A stretch of 64,000 nt of DNA from Synechococcus sp. A10-1-5-1 (GTDB taxonomy: Bacteria; Cyanobacteriota; Cyanobacteriia; PCC-6307; Cyanobiaceae), in assembly GCF_023115425.1 (NCBI RefSeq), contig NZ_CP096032.1:682001-746000 (forward strand). The letters are read 5' to 3'. Shown here piece after piece: positions 42,019-50,022 of the stretch. Under the pieces are notes generated by a model, which searched no databases, was not told where the DNA came from, and worked only from the letters and a program-made list of their open reading frames with translations. Each line of letters starts with the position of its first letter. Positions within the stretch are counted from its first letter, which is position 1. The position numbers and the translations under genes were made by a program.

Positions 42019-43400
42019 GCCAAGAGCACCCAGTCCTGGGGCCCCAGCCGGCTGCCGTCAGGGAGTGCCAAGTCTGAGTCCCGGCTGCGATTCAGCACGA
42101 GCCGCCGCTGATCGGCCCCCGTTCCCCGGATGAGCACCAGCGCGTCCTCCCCGAGGGGCTCGAGTTCCAGGTCAGCCGAGCGAAGGGCGGGATGATCTCG
42201 ACGCAACTGGGCGAGTGCCGCGATAAAGGCACTCAGCTCCAGGGGTCGGTTCTTCCAGGGGAAGGCTTCGCGGCAGGCCGGCTCCTCCCCGCCGCAGAGA
42301 CCGGCTTCAGTGCCGTAATAGATCGAGGGCGCTCCGGGTAAGGCAAAGAGCAGCACGAGGGCCAGCCTCAAGGCGCCCACATCTCCCTGGAGCATGTGCA
42401 GGGCCCGGGGGACGTCGTGGCTATCGAGCAGGTTGAGCTGGGCGCAGTTGACCTCGGGCCGATACCAACCCAGGGTCTCGAGCAGCAGCGCCCGATAGCC
42501 GACCGTCGTTAGGCATTGGTAGGGAATCGACTCCCGCCGGTGTCCCTTGGCGAGGGCTCCAGCCGCCACCCAGCCCAGAGTGCCCCAGGCGATCCGGTAG
42601 TTCATCACCCCATCAAAGTGCTGGCCGCCAAGCCACTGGCGCGCCTCACCCCAGATCTCACCGACGATCCAGGCCTCGGGGTTGGCCCCGCGCACCTCCC
42701 GCCGGAAGGCCTCCCAGAAGCTCGGCTCGACCTCATCGGGAACATCGAGGCGCCATCCATCGATCCCCCGCTCGATCCAGTGGCGACCGACCGCCAGCAG
42801 ATGCGCTTGAACCTGGGGATGGGCGTGGTTGAACTTCGGCAGGGCCGGGTCGCTCCACCAGGCGTGGTAACCGCAGAACTCCCCCGGCGCCGGATAGGCC
42901 TTCAGCGGCCAGTGCTCGGTAATGAACCAGTCGCGGTAGGGCGAGGCCTGGCCGTTCTCCAGCAGGTGATGAAACGCCCAGAAGCCGCGGCCACAGTGGT
43001 TGAAGACCCCATCGAGCAGCAGCCGCATCCCCCGGCGTTTGAGCTCCGCCAAGAGCGCTTCAAAGGCCGGCTCGCCGCCCAGCAGCGGATCGACCTGGAA
43101 GTAGTCGTAGGCGTGGTAGCGGTGATTGGCGGCCGAGCTGAAGATCGGATTGAGATAGAGGCAGCTCACCCCCAGGCCCTGGAGGTGATCGAGCCGGTCC
43201 AGCACGCCCCAGAGATCACCCCCTTGAAAGTGGTGCTGATCGGGGGGACTACCCCAGGGCGCCAGCAGCAGGTCGTCCTGCTGGGGCGCTCGCCCACTGC
43301 GGCAGAAGCGATCAGGAAAGATCTGATAGACAACGGCATCCGCTGCCCAGGCTGGGGGCAAACAGAAACCCGAACTCGCAGCAGCTGACACCACTTCCAT
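42015..43400 (-). CDS. GH13 alpha-amylase-family enzyme
   Basis: This 461-residue TIM-barrel glucan hydrolase or transferase shows VVYQIFPDRF, GLGVSCLYLNPIF, LLDGVFNHCG (region I), GWRLDVPDE (region II, nucleophile Asp), GEIWGE (region III, acid/base Glu) and LLDSHD (region IV). This beginning and layout fit neopullulanase/cyclomaltodextrinase-like members (GH13_20-type). There is no signal peptide, so it acts on internal glycogen-derived glucans. The start at ATG 43398-43400 keeps it clear of the divergent gene. Confidence 0.88.
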   Translation of the reverse strand: MEVVSAAASSGFCLPPAWAADAVVYQIFPDRFCRSGRAPQQDDLLLAPWGSPPDQHHFQGGDLWGVLDRLDHLQGLGVSCLYLNPIFSSAANHRYHAYDYFQVDPLLGGEPAFEALLAELKRRGMRLLLDGVFNHCGRGFWAFHHLLENGQASPYRDWFITEHWPLKAYPAPGEFCGYHAWWSDPALPKFNHAHPQVQAHLLAVGRHWIERGIDGWRLDVPDEVEPSFWEAFRREVRGANPEAWIVGEIWGEARQWLGGQHFDGVMNYRIAWGTLGWVAAGALAKGHRRESIPYQCLTTVGYRALLLETLGWYRPEVNCAQLNLLDSHDVPRALHMLQGDVGALRLALVLLFALPGAPSIYYGTEAGLCGGEEPACREAFPWKNRPLELSAFIAALAQLRRDHPALRSADLELEPLGEDALVLIRGTGADQRRLVLNRSRDSDLALPDGSRLGPQDWVLLA

Positions 43401-43431
43401 AGGGTGCCCCCTCGTCTTGCTCACTGCCCAC

Positions 43432-43701
43432 ATGCCGAATTCCGAGGAGCTGGCCCGCTACCTCGAGCAGCGGGGTGAACTCTCCAAACCTTGGATGTTG
43501 CAACTGCTGCGGCTGACCAAGTTGAAGGAGGCCAAGGACACGATGAATCCCGTGGAATTCGAAGAGAAGCTGCGCGAGGCCCACGCCGATCTGATGCGCC
43601 TGGGTGAGTTCTGGAAGGGACGCGAGCAGGAGGTCTTTGGCGGGCGTTACCAACCCTCGAGCGTGATTGAACCGCTGCCCGGTTCCCCGGAGGACCGATG
43701 A
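43432..43701 (+). CDS. Conserved small cyanobacterial protein
   Basis: The 89 residues from ATG 43432 are helical and charged: MPNSEELARYLEQRGELSKPW, LLRLTKLKEAKDTMNPVEFEEKL, then EFWKGREQEVFGGRY. No domain is recognised. It overlaps the following membrane-protein gene by ATGA, making a two-gene unit. Confidence 0.7.
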   Translation: MPNSEELARYLEQRGELSKPWMLQLLRLTKLKEAKDTMNPVEFEEKLREAHADLMRLGEFWKGREQEVFGGRYQPSSVIEPLPGSPEDR

Positions 43702-44249
43702 GCGATCAGCGCTATCCGATGGCACCGCTGATTCGCTTCACCCTGATCAGCCTCTACCTGGCCCTGGTCTTCCCCTTGCCCTGGCTGGCCCCGGCCGAGC
43801 TCCGGCCCTGGTTGATTGGCGCCCTGCCCCTGGGACTCCTGCTGGTCTGGGCCCTGGTGAGCGAGGAGGTCAGCCTGAGTGAGAGCGGCCTTCAGGTGGG
43901 TTATCCCAGCTGGTGCTCCTGGCTGTTGCGCCGCGGTTGGTCGTTGAACTGGGATGAGGTCAAGGGCCTGACCCCTGTGGCCACCAGCCAGGGGGGCCGC
44001 GTGTTCTATGTCAGAACAGAGGACGGCTCGGCCTACCTACTCCCCCAACGGGTGCAAGCCTTCGAGGGATTCCTGGGCCAGTTCAGCCAGAAGACAGGTC
44101 TGGACACCAGCTCTATCGGCCGGATCAGCCCGCCCTGGACTTATCAGCTTCTGGCCGGACTCTGCACCGCCATGCTCGCCTTTGAGGCGATGGTCGGCTG
44201 GGCCCTGCTCAGCGGGCGATGGGTGCTCCCGTCAACGGGGCTGAGCTGA
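43698..44249 (+). CDS. Membrane protein with a PH-like central domain
   Basis: The 183 residues have two N-terminal transmembrane helices (about 12-32 and 37-55), a soluble middle (SEEVSLSESGLQVGYPSW, WDEVKGLTPVATSQGG, FYVRTEDGSAYLLP) resembling bacterial PH-like domains, and a C-terminal helix (LLAGLCTAMLAFEAMVGWALL). Its 3' end overlaps the convergent response-regulator gene by 41 bases. Function unknown. Confidence 0.7.
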   Translation: MSDQRYPMAPLIRFTLISLYLALVFPLPWLAPAELRPWLIGALPLGLLLVWALVSEEVSLSESGLQVGYPSWCSWLLRRGWSLNWDEVKGLTPVATSQGGRVFYVRTEDGSAYLLPQRVQAFEGFLGQFSQKTGLDTSSIGRISPPWTYQLLAGLCTAMLAFEAMVGWALLSGRWVLPSTGLS

Positions 44250-44982
44250 GTCCATCGGCCGGAATCGTGTCGAGGCTGAAGCGGTAGCCCTGCTGCCGAA
44301 CGGTCTCGATGCCGCCACCTTCACCAAGGCCGGCCTGCTCCAACTTGCGCCGCAGGGTCAGCACCTGCGTGTCGACCGAACGGGGACCACCGCTGAAGGG
44401 CGGCCAGGCCATGCGCAGCAATTCACTGCGGCTGCGAATGATGCCGGGAGGCATGAGCAGGGCGCAGAGCAGGGCAAATTCCCGGGGGCTGAGCTCCACG
44501 GGCTGATCCCGCAGGGTCACCTGACGCAAGAGGACATGCACCTCGAGCGGACCCACGCAGACCCGCTCCTGCAGACCGGTGCCACTGCGGCGCAGCAGCA
44601 GGCGGCAGCGGGCGGCCAGTTCTTCCAAACCGAAGGGCTTGCGCAGGACGTCGTCGGCGCCAGCATCGAGTAGAGCGACCACCGGCTCGGAGCCGGAGCG
44701 GGCGGTCAGGACCATCACGGGACAGCGCAGCTGACCGGCCAGCTTCAGGGCCGACGTTTCCTCGAGCAGTTCGGCGGCGACCAGCAGATCAGGGGTGAGG
44801 TCCTCACAGAGGGTGACCGCTTCTGAGGCGGTGGAGACAGCAGCGGTGAGATGGCCGTCCTGTCGCAGCCGCTGAGCCAGAACCGTGCGCAAGGTGGGGT
44901 GAGGATCCACCACCAGAACCCGCTTGAGATTCGATTCAGGACTGGGAGGTGTGGTGGACACGCCCTTCTCCTTGATTCTCAC
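44209..44982 (-). CDS. OmpR/PhoB-type response regulator without the phospho-acceptor Asp
   Basis: The receiver domain (about 20-128) keeps Asp26 (VLVVDPHP), Thr93 (VLTARSG) and Lys115 (LRKPF). The phosphorylation site reads PDLLVAAEL, with Ala70 where the Asp should be. The C-terminal winged-helix Trans_reg_C domain is complete (LSPREFALLCALL, RSVDTQVLTLRRKLE, GYRF). Such atypical regulators act without phosphorylation, as NblR-like proteins do in cyanobacteria; identity with any of them is not claimed. Possible start GTG 44961 would shorten the tail by seven residues. Confidence 0.88.
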   Translation of the reverse strand: MRIKEKGVSTTPPSPESNLKRVLVVDPHPTLRTVLAQRLRQDGHLTAAVSTASEAVTLCEDLTPDLLVAAELLEETSALKLAGQLRCPVMVLTARSGSEPVVALLDAGADDVLRKPFGLEELAARCRLLLRRSGTGLQERVCVGPLEVHVLLRQVTLRDQPVELSPREFALLCALLMPPGIIRSRSELLRMAWPPFSGGPRSVDTQVLTLRRKLEQAGLGEGGGIETVRQQGYRFSLDTIPADGLSSAPLTGAPIAR

Positions 44983-45067
44983 TACGCTATCGGTAATTTC
45001 AAAGGCTCATCGGTATCAGGCGCTGCCTTGATATCTGGCCACCGGGTCGAGGCCCTCTTCTCGAACC

Positions 45068-45334
45068 ATGACCGCACTGCAGAACCCCGACGCCATCCGC
45101 CATTTCCAATCGCTCTGCGATGCCTGCCAGTCCCTGGCGGATCGCTACCACGCGCCATCGGAACTGAGGCTGTATGCCGACGGCTACCTGCATGCCCTGC
45201 GGCGGTCGGCCCTGCTTGATCCCATTACCCAGCGCCGCCTGGAGGAACTGGTGGACCGCTGGATCATGGATCCCTCCAGCTTCATCGGCCCCAATGGCGA
45301 CATGAGCACCCTTTACGAGACGGGGCGCAACTAG
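45068..45334 (+). CDS. Conserved small cyanobacterial protein
   Basis: The 88-residue helical protein contains FQSLCDACQSLADRYH, LRLYADGYLHALRR and VDRWIMDPSSFIGPNGD. It is soluble with no known motif. A strong terminator follows 20 bases after the stop. Confidence 0.7.
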   Translation: MTALQNPDAIRHFQSLCDACQSLADRYHAPSELRLYADGYLHALRRSALLDPITQRRLEELVDRWIMDPSSFIGPNGDMSTLYETGRN

Positions 45335-45353
45335 TTCCGCGATCTGCACAGGA

Positions 45354-45378
45354 AAGGGGCCCGAGGGCCCCTTTTTTA
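45354..45378 (+). terminator. Factor-independent terminator
   Basis: GGGGCCC and GGGCCCC form a seven-base-pair stem with a two-base loop, followed by six T's. It ends the 45068 gene on the plus strand and also lies directly behind the glutaredoxin relic on the minus strand, mirroring the hairpin behind the intact glutaredoxin gene at 46413. Confidence 0.8.
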
Positions 45379-45379
45379 T

Positions 45380-45433
45380 TCAGCTAGCCAGGGCCACTTC
45401 CAGCGTCTCTTGGAGTTCGCCGGAGTCATCCAT
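45380..45433 (-). pseudogene. 3' relic of a second CGFS glutaredoxin gene
   Basis: The minus strand ends in MDDSGELQETLEVALAS and a stop. This aligns with the last 17 residues of the intact glutaredoxin (MYNSGELKEKLEIALAS). DNA identity over 57 bases is about 70 percent, and a GGGGCCC terminator follows both. Nothing glutaredoxin-like precedes it, so only the tail of a diverged second copy survives. Confidence 0.65.
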
Positions 45434-45486
45434 CCAACCCAGCCTGGCCAAGGGATCTCAGCGATCACATGGCCCCGGCAGCCGAG

Positions 45487-45516
45487 CCAAGCCTTTGGCC
45501 CTAAGCAAAGGCTTGG
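45487..45516. repeat. Perfect 11-base inverted repeat
   Basis: CCAAGCCTTTG and CAAAGGCTTGG are perfect complements around an eight-base spacer. There is no T-run, so it is not a standard terminator. It lies six bases past the end of the ribbon-helix-helix gene. Confidence 0.55.
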
Positions 45517-45521
45517 TGCCC

Positions 45522-45752
45522 CTAGTGACTCAACATCCCAGCTCGATCCAACTGGTCCCCGTGCAGCTCAAGCCAGTGGCAAGCCAAGTTCGAGAGCGAA
45601 CGACCCTGAACATCGCTCTGCTTGAGCATCCGCTCATAGAGCGCCCAAGGCACGGTGATGGTCATGCGCTGCGGCTTGCGGATGGCCAGCTCATAGCGAC
45701 GAGGGGCCTGCACTGCGGTGGAGGAGATGGCGAGACAAGGGTCCTGGGGCAT
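45522..45752 (-). CDS. Ribbon-helix-helix (CopG/Arc-like) protein
   Basis: The 76 residues from ATG 45750-45752 contain the RHH DNA-binding pattern: a strand RMTITVPWALYERML followed by SDVQGRSLSNLACHWLELHG (two helices). Such proteins are usually small repressors, often toxin-antitoxin antitoxins, but no toxin gene is adjacent. No clear ribosome-binding site precedes the start. Confidence 0.7.
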   Translation of the reverse strand: MPQDPCLAISSTAVQAPRRYELAIRKPQRMTITVPWALYERMLKQSDVQGRSLSNLACHWLELHGDQLDRAGMLSH

Positions 45753-46036
45753 GCCGAGTGAATGGAATATGAGGAAATTCTTAAGGGCTACAAGTCCTTT
45801 GATCAACCCTTTTTCGAAGCGGAGACATAACCGAAAAGCCAATGAGACACTGCAATTGCTATCGCGCCGCCGTTAAGCCTGTAGCGAAACTGTAGTCATA
45901 TCCAGAAGCTTGCAAAAAGCGCATCACCGAAAGTGCTGCACGCCGCCGCGGACTTACCGCAACAGCTGTCTCATGAGACTCAGGTGTAACTGCCTTATGT
46001 CTGTGGGGGATTCCCAGGTTTGGCGGCTCAGGGCTA
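45753..46036. other. AT-richer intergenic stretch
   Basis: No coding frame is supported. A perfect 12-base palindrome GTCTCATGAGAC lies at 45968-45979. The stretch is richer in A+T than its flanks near 45770-45930. Confidence 0.4.
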
Positions 46037-46231
46037 TCAGCTCATGAGGATGTAGCCCGCCCGCAGGCCATTGAGCGCCGCAACCAGTGCCACGGCCCAG
46101 ATCAGGGCAATGAACCAGCCCTTTTGGGCTTGGTCTTGAGCCCCCTTCCACATCGCCCCATAGATGCTCAAGGCGATGAAGACAGCGATCAGCTCAATGA
46201 GCCAGAGCAGGGGGTCAACAAGGATAGACAT
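46037..46231 (-). CDS. Small two-helix membrane protein
   Basis: The 64 residues carry two transmembrane helices (LLWLIELIAVFIALSIYGAM and GWFIALIWAVALVAALNGL) separated by a charged loop (WKGAQDQAQK). No family is recognised. It is transcribed alone on the minus strand. Confidence 0.65.
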   Translation of the reverse strand: MSILVDPLLWLIELIAVFIALSIYGAMWKGAQDQAQKGWFIALIWAVALVAALNGLRAGYILMS

Positions 46232-46412
46232 CCCTTACCTCGTGGAGCCGGTACCTATCCAATCGCTCCAACTTCTAATCCCGATATCCCCTTTTGGGAT
46301 CAGGCTCACTCATTGGATGGGGTACACCCTCAGCGCCAGAGGGCGAAAGCAGGCATTGATCGTGGGAGTCCTTGAGTTTGGCCAAGACCTATTCCCTGGC
46401 GTCTCCGGGCAC

Positions 46413-46437
46413 TAAAAAGGGGCCCAGCAGGGCCCCG
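46413..46437 (-). terminator. Terminator of the bolA-grxD operon
   Basis: On the minus strand GGGGCCC and GGGCCCC pair across a four-base loop and are followed by five T's. It lies 23 bases after the glutaredoxin stop. Confidence 0.8.
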
Positions 46438-46460
46438 ATCGTTTCAGTCAAACCAGAAGA

Positions 46461-46784
46461 TCAGCTAGCGAGAGCAATCTCAAGTTTCTCTTTTAATTCA
46501 CCGGAGTTATACATCTCGATCAGGATGTCCGAGCCGCCAATGAACTCCCCATTGACATAGACCTGGGGAATAGTGGGCCACTCGGAGTACTCCTTGATGC
46601 CCTGACGGACTTCCATGTCGGAGAGGACATCAAAGGTCTCAAAGGGGACAGCCATGGCGTTGAGGATCTGCACCACGTTGTTGCTGAAGCCGCACTGGGG
46701 CATCAACTTGCTGCCCTTCATAAAGACGAAGATCGGGCTGCTGCCCACCAACTGATCGAGGCGCTGTTTGATGGCGGAATCCAT
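46461..46784 (-). CDS. grxD: Monothiol CGFS glutaredoxin (Grx4/GrxD type)
   Basis: The 107-residue thioredoxin-fold protein has the PQCGFSNN active site (Cys31), the IFVFMKGSK strand before it and WPTIPQVYVNGEFIGGSD with the cis-Pro. CGFS glutaredoxins carry 2Fe-2S clusters with BolA partners and deliver them to apoproteins. bolA lies 16 bases upstream. A relic of a second copy is found at 45380. Confidence 0.96.
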   Translation of the reverse strand: MDSAIKQRLDQLVGSSPIFVFMKGSKLMPQCGFSNNVVQILNAMAVPFETFDVLSDMEVRQGIKEYSEWPTIPQVYVNGEFIGGSDILIEMYNSGELKEKLEIALAS

Positions 46785-46800
46785 GGGATGAATCGAGAAA

Positions 46801-47034
46801 TCAGAAGGGGGTTGAGGTCTGCAGGGCGAGGGCGTGAATCGCTTCGCTGGCTAGCTCAGAGCGCAGCGCGCCGTAGACCAACTGGTGCTGCTTGATCCGG
46901 CTGAGCCCCTCAAAGGCTGAGGAAACCACCTTCACCTGCAGGTGATCTCCGCCGCCGGTGAGATCTTCCACCTCAACGCAGGCATCGGGAAGGGCGACGC
47001 CAATGGCGGCCTTCACCTGGTCGGGATGAACCAT
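46801..47034 (-). CDS. BolA-family protein
   Basis: The 77 residues match the BolA fold: [39 protein letters not shown] (with the conserved His of cluster binding) and [14 protein letters not shown]. It forms the usual BolA-CGFS-glutaredoxin pair with the next gene and likely regulates or ferries Fe-S clusters. Confidence 0.93.
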   Translation of the reverse strand: MVHPDQVKAAIGVALPDACVEVEDLTGGGDHLQVKVVSSAFEGLSRIKQHQLVYGALRSELASEAIHALALQTSTPF

Positions 47035-47082
47035 GACCTCAGATCAGTGAGCTTGGAACTGTAAGAAGACGGGCCACTGAAT

Positions 47083-47610
47083 TCAGTTGCCCGCGGCCGA
47101 ACCACCGGCGAAGGGAGTGGTAACGAAGCCCAACTCGAGCAGGCTCTGGTACGCCTTCTGCCCCATGGGGTTGGCCGGAGTGGTGATCTGCACCACTTCC
47201 ACCAGCAGGGGAACGGCGGCGGCCGGCTGGTTCATGCGGCGCAGCAGAGCCGCCAGACGCAGGTCGATCTTGGCCTGCAGTTCCAAGGCGTCCCGGCCTT
47301 TCTGATCCATCTCGCGGGGAATTCGAGCATCGAGGCCGCGGAAGGAACCGCTGAGGCTGCGGTAGAAGCGGGTCAGGTTCTGGGCGCCTTCCCGAGCCGA
47401 GTCGTAGTCAGCCTTGGCCTGCTCGAGGTTGCCAGCGGCAGCGGCGGCATCACCGGCAGCCACCTTGGCCTTGATGGCGCTCAGGTTCAGGCCCGAGCTG
47501 GGGGAGGCCAGGACCTTCTGGGCGTCCTGGGCCAGGGCGGATTGCGAGAGGAGAGCAGGGACAACCGCCGCCAGGGCGGAGAGGCTGAAGGCGGCGAGCT
47601 GCCGGCGCAC
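47083..47610 (-). CDS. Secreted protein with a helical repeat-like region
   Basis: From GTG at 47608-47610 the product of 175 residues has a signal peptide (RRQLAAFSLSALAAVVPALLSQSALA, cleavage after ALA) and a helical mature part (AAGNLEQAKADYDSAREGAQNLTRFY, LELQAKIDLRLAALLRRMNQP) resembling TPR-like pairs. It ends in a Gly/Ala tail. The start lies 27 bases after plsC. It is likely periplasmic or lumenal; function unknown. Confidence 0.65.
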   Translation of the reverse strand: MRRQLAAFSLSALAAVVPALLSQSALAQDAQKVLASPSSGLNLSAIKAKVAAGDAAAAAGNLEQAKADYDSAREGAQNLTRFYRSLSGSFRGLDARIPREMDQKGRDALELQAKIDLRLAALLRRMNQPAAAVPLLVEVVQITTPANPMGQKAYQSLLELGFVTTPFAGGSAAGN

Positions 47611-47636
47611 GGGACCACTTGCGAAGTGGGTGAACT

Positions 47637-48377
47637 CTACGGGCGTTGCAAAGGGCGCCCCACCGCCTGCCGCGCCAACCCCTCTGCGACCTCCAGCTTC
47701 TGCGTGAGCTCTGCTGTCAAGGCATTGATCTGCTCTCGCTCGGTGCCTTGAAGGCGCATCGGAGCGCCAAAGCAAAGGGCGGCCTGATCACCAAAACGCG
47801 GCTTGGCATGGCCATAGGCAATCCCAACTGGAACCACCTGAACCGCCACACCCTGACCTTCCGCCAGGGCCGTCAGGCGGGCCAACCCCGGCATCAGGCG
47901 CATGGCCGGATCGTGCTGGTTGATCTTCCCCTCCGGGAACATCACCAACTGATTGCCGCCACCGAGAAGATCGACGGCAAAGCGAAGGGACGCGGCCGCG
48001 GGTTTGCGGGGGTTCACCGGGAAGCACCCCAGGCGATGCAGAAACCAACCCTGCAAACCGGTCATCTCATCGCTGGTCACCATGAAGCGGCAATCCCGGC
48101 CGCTCACTCGGCGGCCGGCCGCGTGGGGAAGCATCAGTGCATCCCAGCGAGAACGATGGGTTGGTGCCAGCAGCACCGGCCCCTCAGCCGGAAGGTTCTC
48201 GCGGCCAAGAACCGTCAGACCACCACCAAAAAAGCCCTTCAAGGCCACGTCCTGGGTCAACACCATCGCCACCGGCGCCAGCCAGGGGTTGATGCCGTTG
48301 CAAAGACTCTTCTCGCGCTCGCTCAGGGCCTCCGATGCCGTGCCTGCCGCCGCCATCGGACTGAACACCTTCGCCAA
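47637..48377 (-). CDS. plsC: 1-acyl-sn-glycerol-3-phosphate acyltransferase (PlsC)
   Basis: PlsC acylates lysophosphatidic acid to phosphatidic acid in membrane lipid synthesis. The HX4D motif THRSRWD lies at about 74-80, and FPEGK with MFPEGKIN near 150. The 246-residue chain also has a hydrophobic N-terminal segment (APVAMVLTQ). An internal ATG at 48356 is an alternative start. It is divergent from pdxJ. Confidence 0.9.
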   Translation of the reverse strand: MAKVFSPMAAAGTASEALSEREKSLCNGINPWLAPVAMVLTQDVALKGFFGGGLTVLGRENLPAEGPVLLAPTHRSRWDALMLPHAAGRRVSGRDCRFMVTSDEMTGLQGWFLHRLGCFPVNPRKPAAASLRFAVDLLGGGNQLVMFPEGKINQHDPAMRLMPGLARLTALAEGQGVAVQVVPVGIAYGHAKPRFGDQAALCFGAPMRLQGTEREQINALTAELTQKLEVAEGLARQAVGRPLQRP

Positions 48378-48490
48378 AACAGTTGATCGAACCTAGGGGT
48401 GATCCCTTCGCGAAAGCGCTGGAAGCAGGCAGTTAATCGAGCGGGCCTGGGGGCGCCATCCATAGGATCCGCCTAGAAGCAGCGGTTGCC

Positions 48491-49240
48491 ATGGCGAGCC
48501 TTGGCGTCAACATCGATCACATCGCCAATGTGCGCCAGGCCCGCCGCACGGTCGAACCCGACCCGGTGAGCTATGCCCTGCTCGCCGAGCTCGGCGGCGC
48601 CGATGGCATCACGGTGCACCTGCGGGAGGACCGGCGCCACATCCAGGACCGGGACGTGGAGTTACTGCGTCAGGTCGTTCGCAGTCGCCTGAACCTGGAG
48701 ATGGCAGCGACAGCCGAGATGGAGACCATCGCCCTGCGCATCCAACCCGACATGGTCACCCTCGTGCCGGAGAAGCGCGAGGAGGTCACGACCGAGGGCG
48801 GTCTCGATGTGGCATCCCAGCTGAGCAGCATCAAAGGAATCTCCGGCCGTCTCCAGGACGCCGGGATTGGGGTCAGCCTGTTTGTCGACGCCGATCCCGC
48901 CCAGCTCGAGGCCTGCCAGGCCAGCGGCGCCCGCTGGGTGGAACTGCACACCGGCACCTACGCCGAGGCCAGCTGGCAGCACCAAGCCAAGGAACTGGCA
49001 CGGATTACCGAGGGCACCTTCATCGCCCGCAGCCTGGGCCTGCGGGTCAACGCGGGCCACGGCCTGACCTATCAAAACGTTGAGCCCATTGCCGCCATCG
49101 AGGGGATGGAAGAGCTGAACATCGGCCACACCATCGTGGCTCGGGCCCTGGCGGTGGGTCTGGAGGAAGCCGTGCGGCAGATGAAGGCTTTGGTCCAGAA
49201 TCCCCGCCGGGAACCCCTCTTCGGCAGCACCAGTTCATGA
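48491..49240 (+). CDS. pdxJ: Pyridoxine 5'-phosphate synthase
   Basis: PdxJ condenses aminoacetone phosphate-type substrate and deoxyxylulose phosphate to pyridoxine phosphate, the DXP-dependent vitamin B6 route. The 249-residue TIM barrel begins [16 protein letters not shown] and has [23 protein letters not shown]-type [14 protein letters not shown], and GHGLTYQNV and ELNIGH near the end. All are family signatures. The stop overlaps the ycf54 ATG (ATGA). Confidence 0.96.
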   Translation: MASLGVNIDHIANVRQARRTVEPDPVSYALLAELGGADGITVHLREDRRHIQDRDVELLRQVVRSRLNLEMAATAEMETIALRIQPDMVTLVPEKREEVTTEGGLDVASQLSSIKGISGRLQDAGIGVSLFVDADPAQLEACQASGARWVELHTGTYAEASWQHQAKELARITEGTFIARSLGLRVNAGHGLTYQNVEPIAAIEGMEELNIGHTIVARALAVGLEEAVRQMKALVQNPRREPLFGSTSS

Positions 49241-49557
49241 CCCTGTACCACTTCGTGGCCGCCAGTGAGGCCTTCCTCACCGTGGAAGAGCCCCTCGATG
49301 AGGTGCTGCGCGAGCGTGTCCGCAATTACGGCGAGCAGGGCAAGGCCATCGACTTCTGGCTGGTGAAGCGGCCGGCCTTCCTCCAGGCCCCCGAGCTCAA
49401 GGCCATTGCCGACCAGGTACCCCAACCCGCCGCTGCGGTGGTCTCCACGGATCCGAAGTTCATCGACTTCATGAAGCTCCGTCTGGAGTTCGTGGCCAAG
49501 GGCAGCTTTGAGGCCCCCTCCAGCACGATCCCCGACGCGCTAGCCAGCGCCACCTGA
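49237..49557 (+). CDS. ycf54: Ycf54, Mg-protoporphyrin ester cyclase accessory protein
   Basis: The 106 residues match Ycf54 (DUF2488): [40 protein letters not shown] and [17 protein letters not shown]. Ycf54 is required for the oxidative cyclase that makes the fifth ring of chlorophyll. It is translationally coupled to pdxJ. It converges with the next gene, the stops two bases apart. Confidence 0.93.
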   Translation: MTLYHFVAASEAFLTVEEPLDEVLRERVRNYGEQGKAIDFWLVKRPAFLQAPELKAIADQVPQPAAAVVSTDPKFIDFMKLRLEFVAKGSFEAPSSTIPDALASAT

Positions 49558-49559
49558 GC

Positions 49560-49919
49560 TCAGAACAGCCCCAGGAACTTCTTGCGGGGCTGATCCCCAT
49601 CGGAACGGCCCTGCGCTCCGTCCTGCTGATAGCGGGGCTTGGCATCGCCGATGGTGAGTACCGCCTCCTTGTTCTTCCACCAGATCCAGTCGCGGATCGG
49701 AGGCGTCCGGATGAGTTCCGCCTGGGTCAATCCCAGGCCCAATTTGGAGGAGGCGTTCAAAAGCACCTCCACCATTTCGTCACCGTTGGCGCATTGGGCC
49801 AGCGCTTCGTTGGTGCGTTTAGCCCCGTCGAGGGCATTGACCAAAATCGCAACCCGCCGTCCCACCGAGAGGCTGCGGGGATCGACCGGCTGGGGGCTCT
49901 CCGGGGTCTGGCTCTCCAT
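49560..49919 (-). CDS. Conserved cyanobacterial protein of unknown function
   Basis: The 119-residue protein contains SVGRRVAILVNALDGAKRT, a helix ANGDEMVEVLLNASSKLGLGLTQAELIRTPP with a Nif11-like look, and an RDWIWWKNKEAVLTIGD strand. A basic tail ends KKFLGLF. The Nif11 resemblance is weak. No signal peptide or membrane helix. Confidence 0.65.
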   Translation of the reverse strand: MESQTPESPQPVDPRSLSVGRRVAILVNALDGAKRTNEALAQCANGDEMVEVLLNASSKLGLGLTQAELIRTPPIRDWIWWKNKEAVLTIGDAKPRYQQDGAQGRSDGDQPRKKFLGLF

Positions 49920-50022
49920 CCAGAGTGGCGCGGTTAGGGGGAAGCTATCGCGTTTTCAGCCTCTGAGAGGGGATGCCCACAAGGGGCTGACAGATGGTCA
50001 AGCCTCCGGCCAGAGTGGAGCC

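Noticed and set aside
46275-46385. 36-codon minus-strand frame between the small membrane gene and grxD
   Set aside because: TTG start, no ribosome-binding site, and the residue pattern is not convincing.
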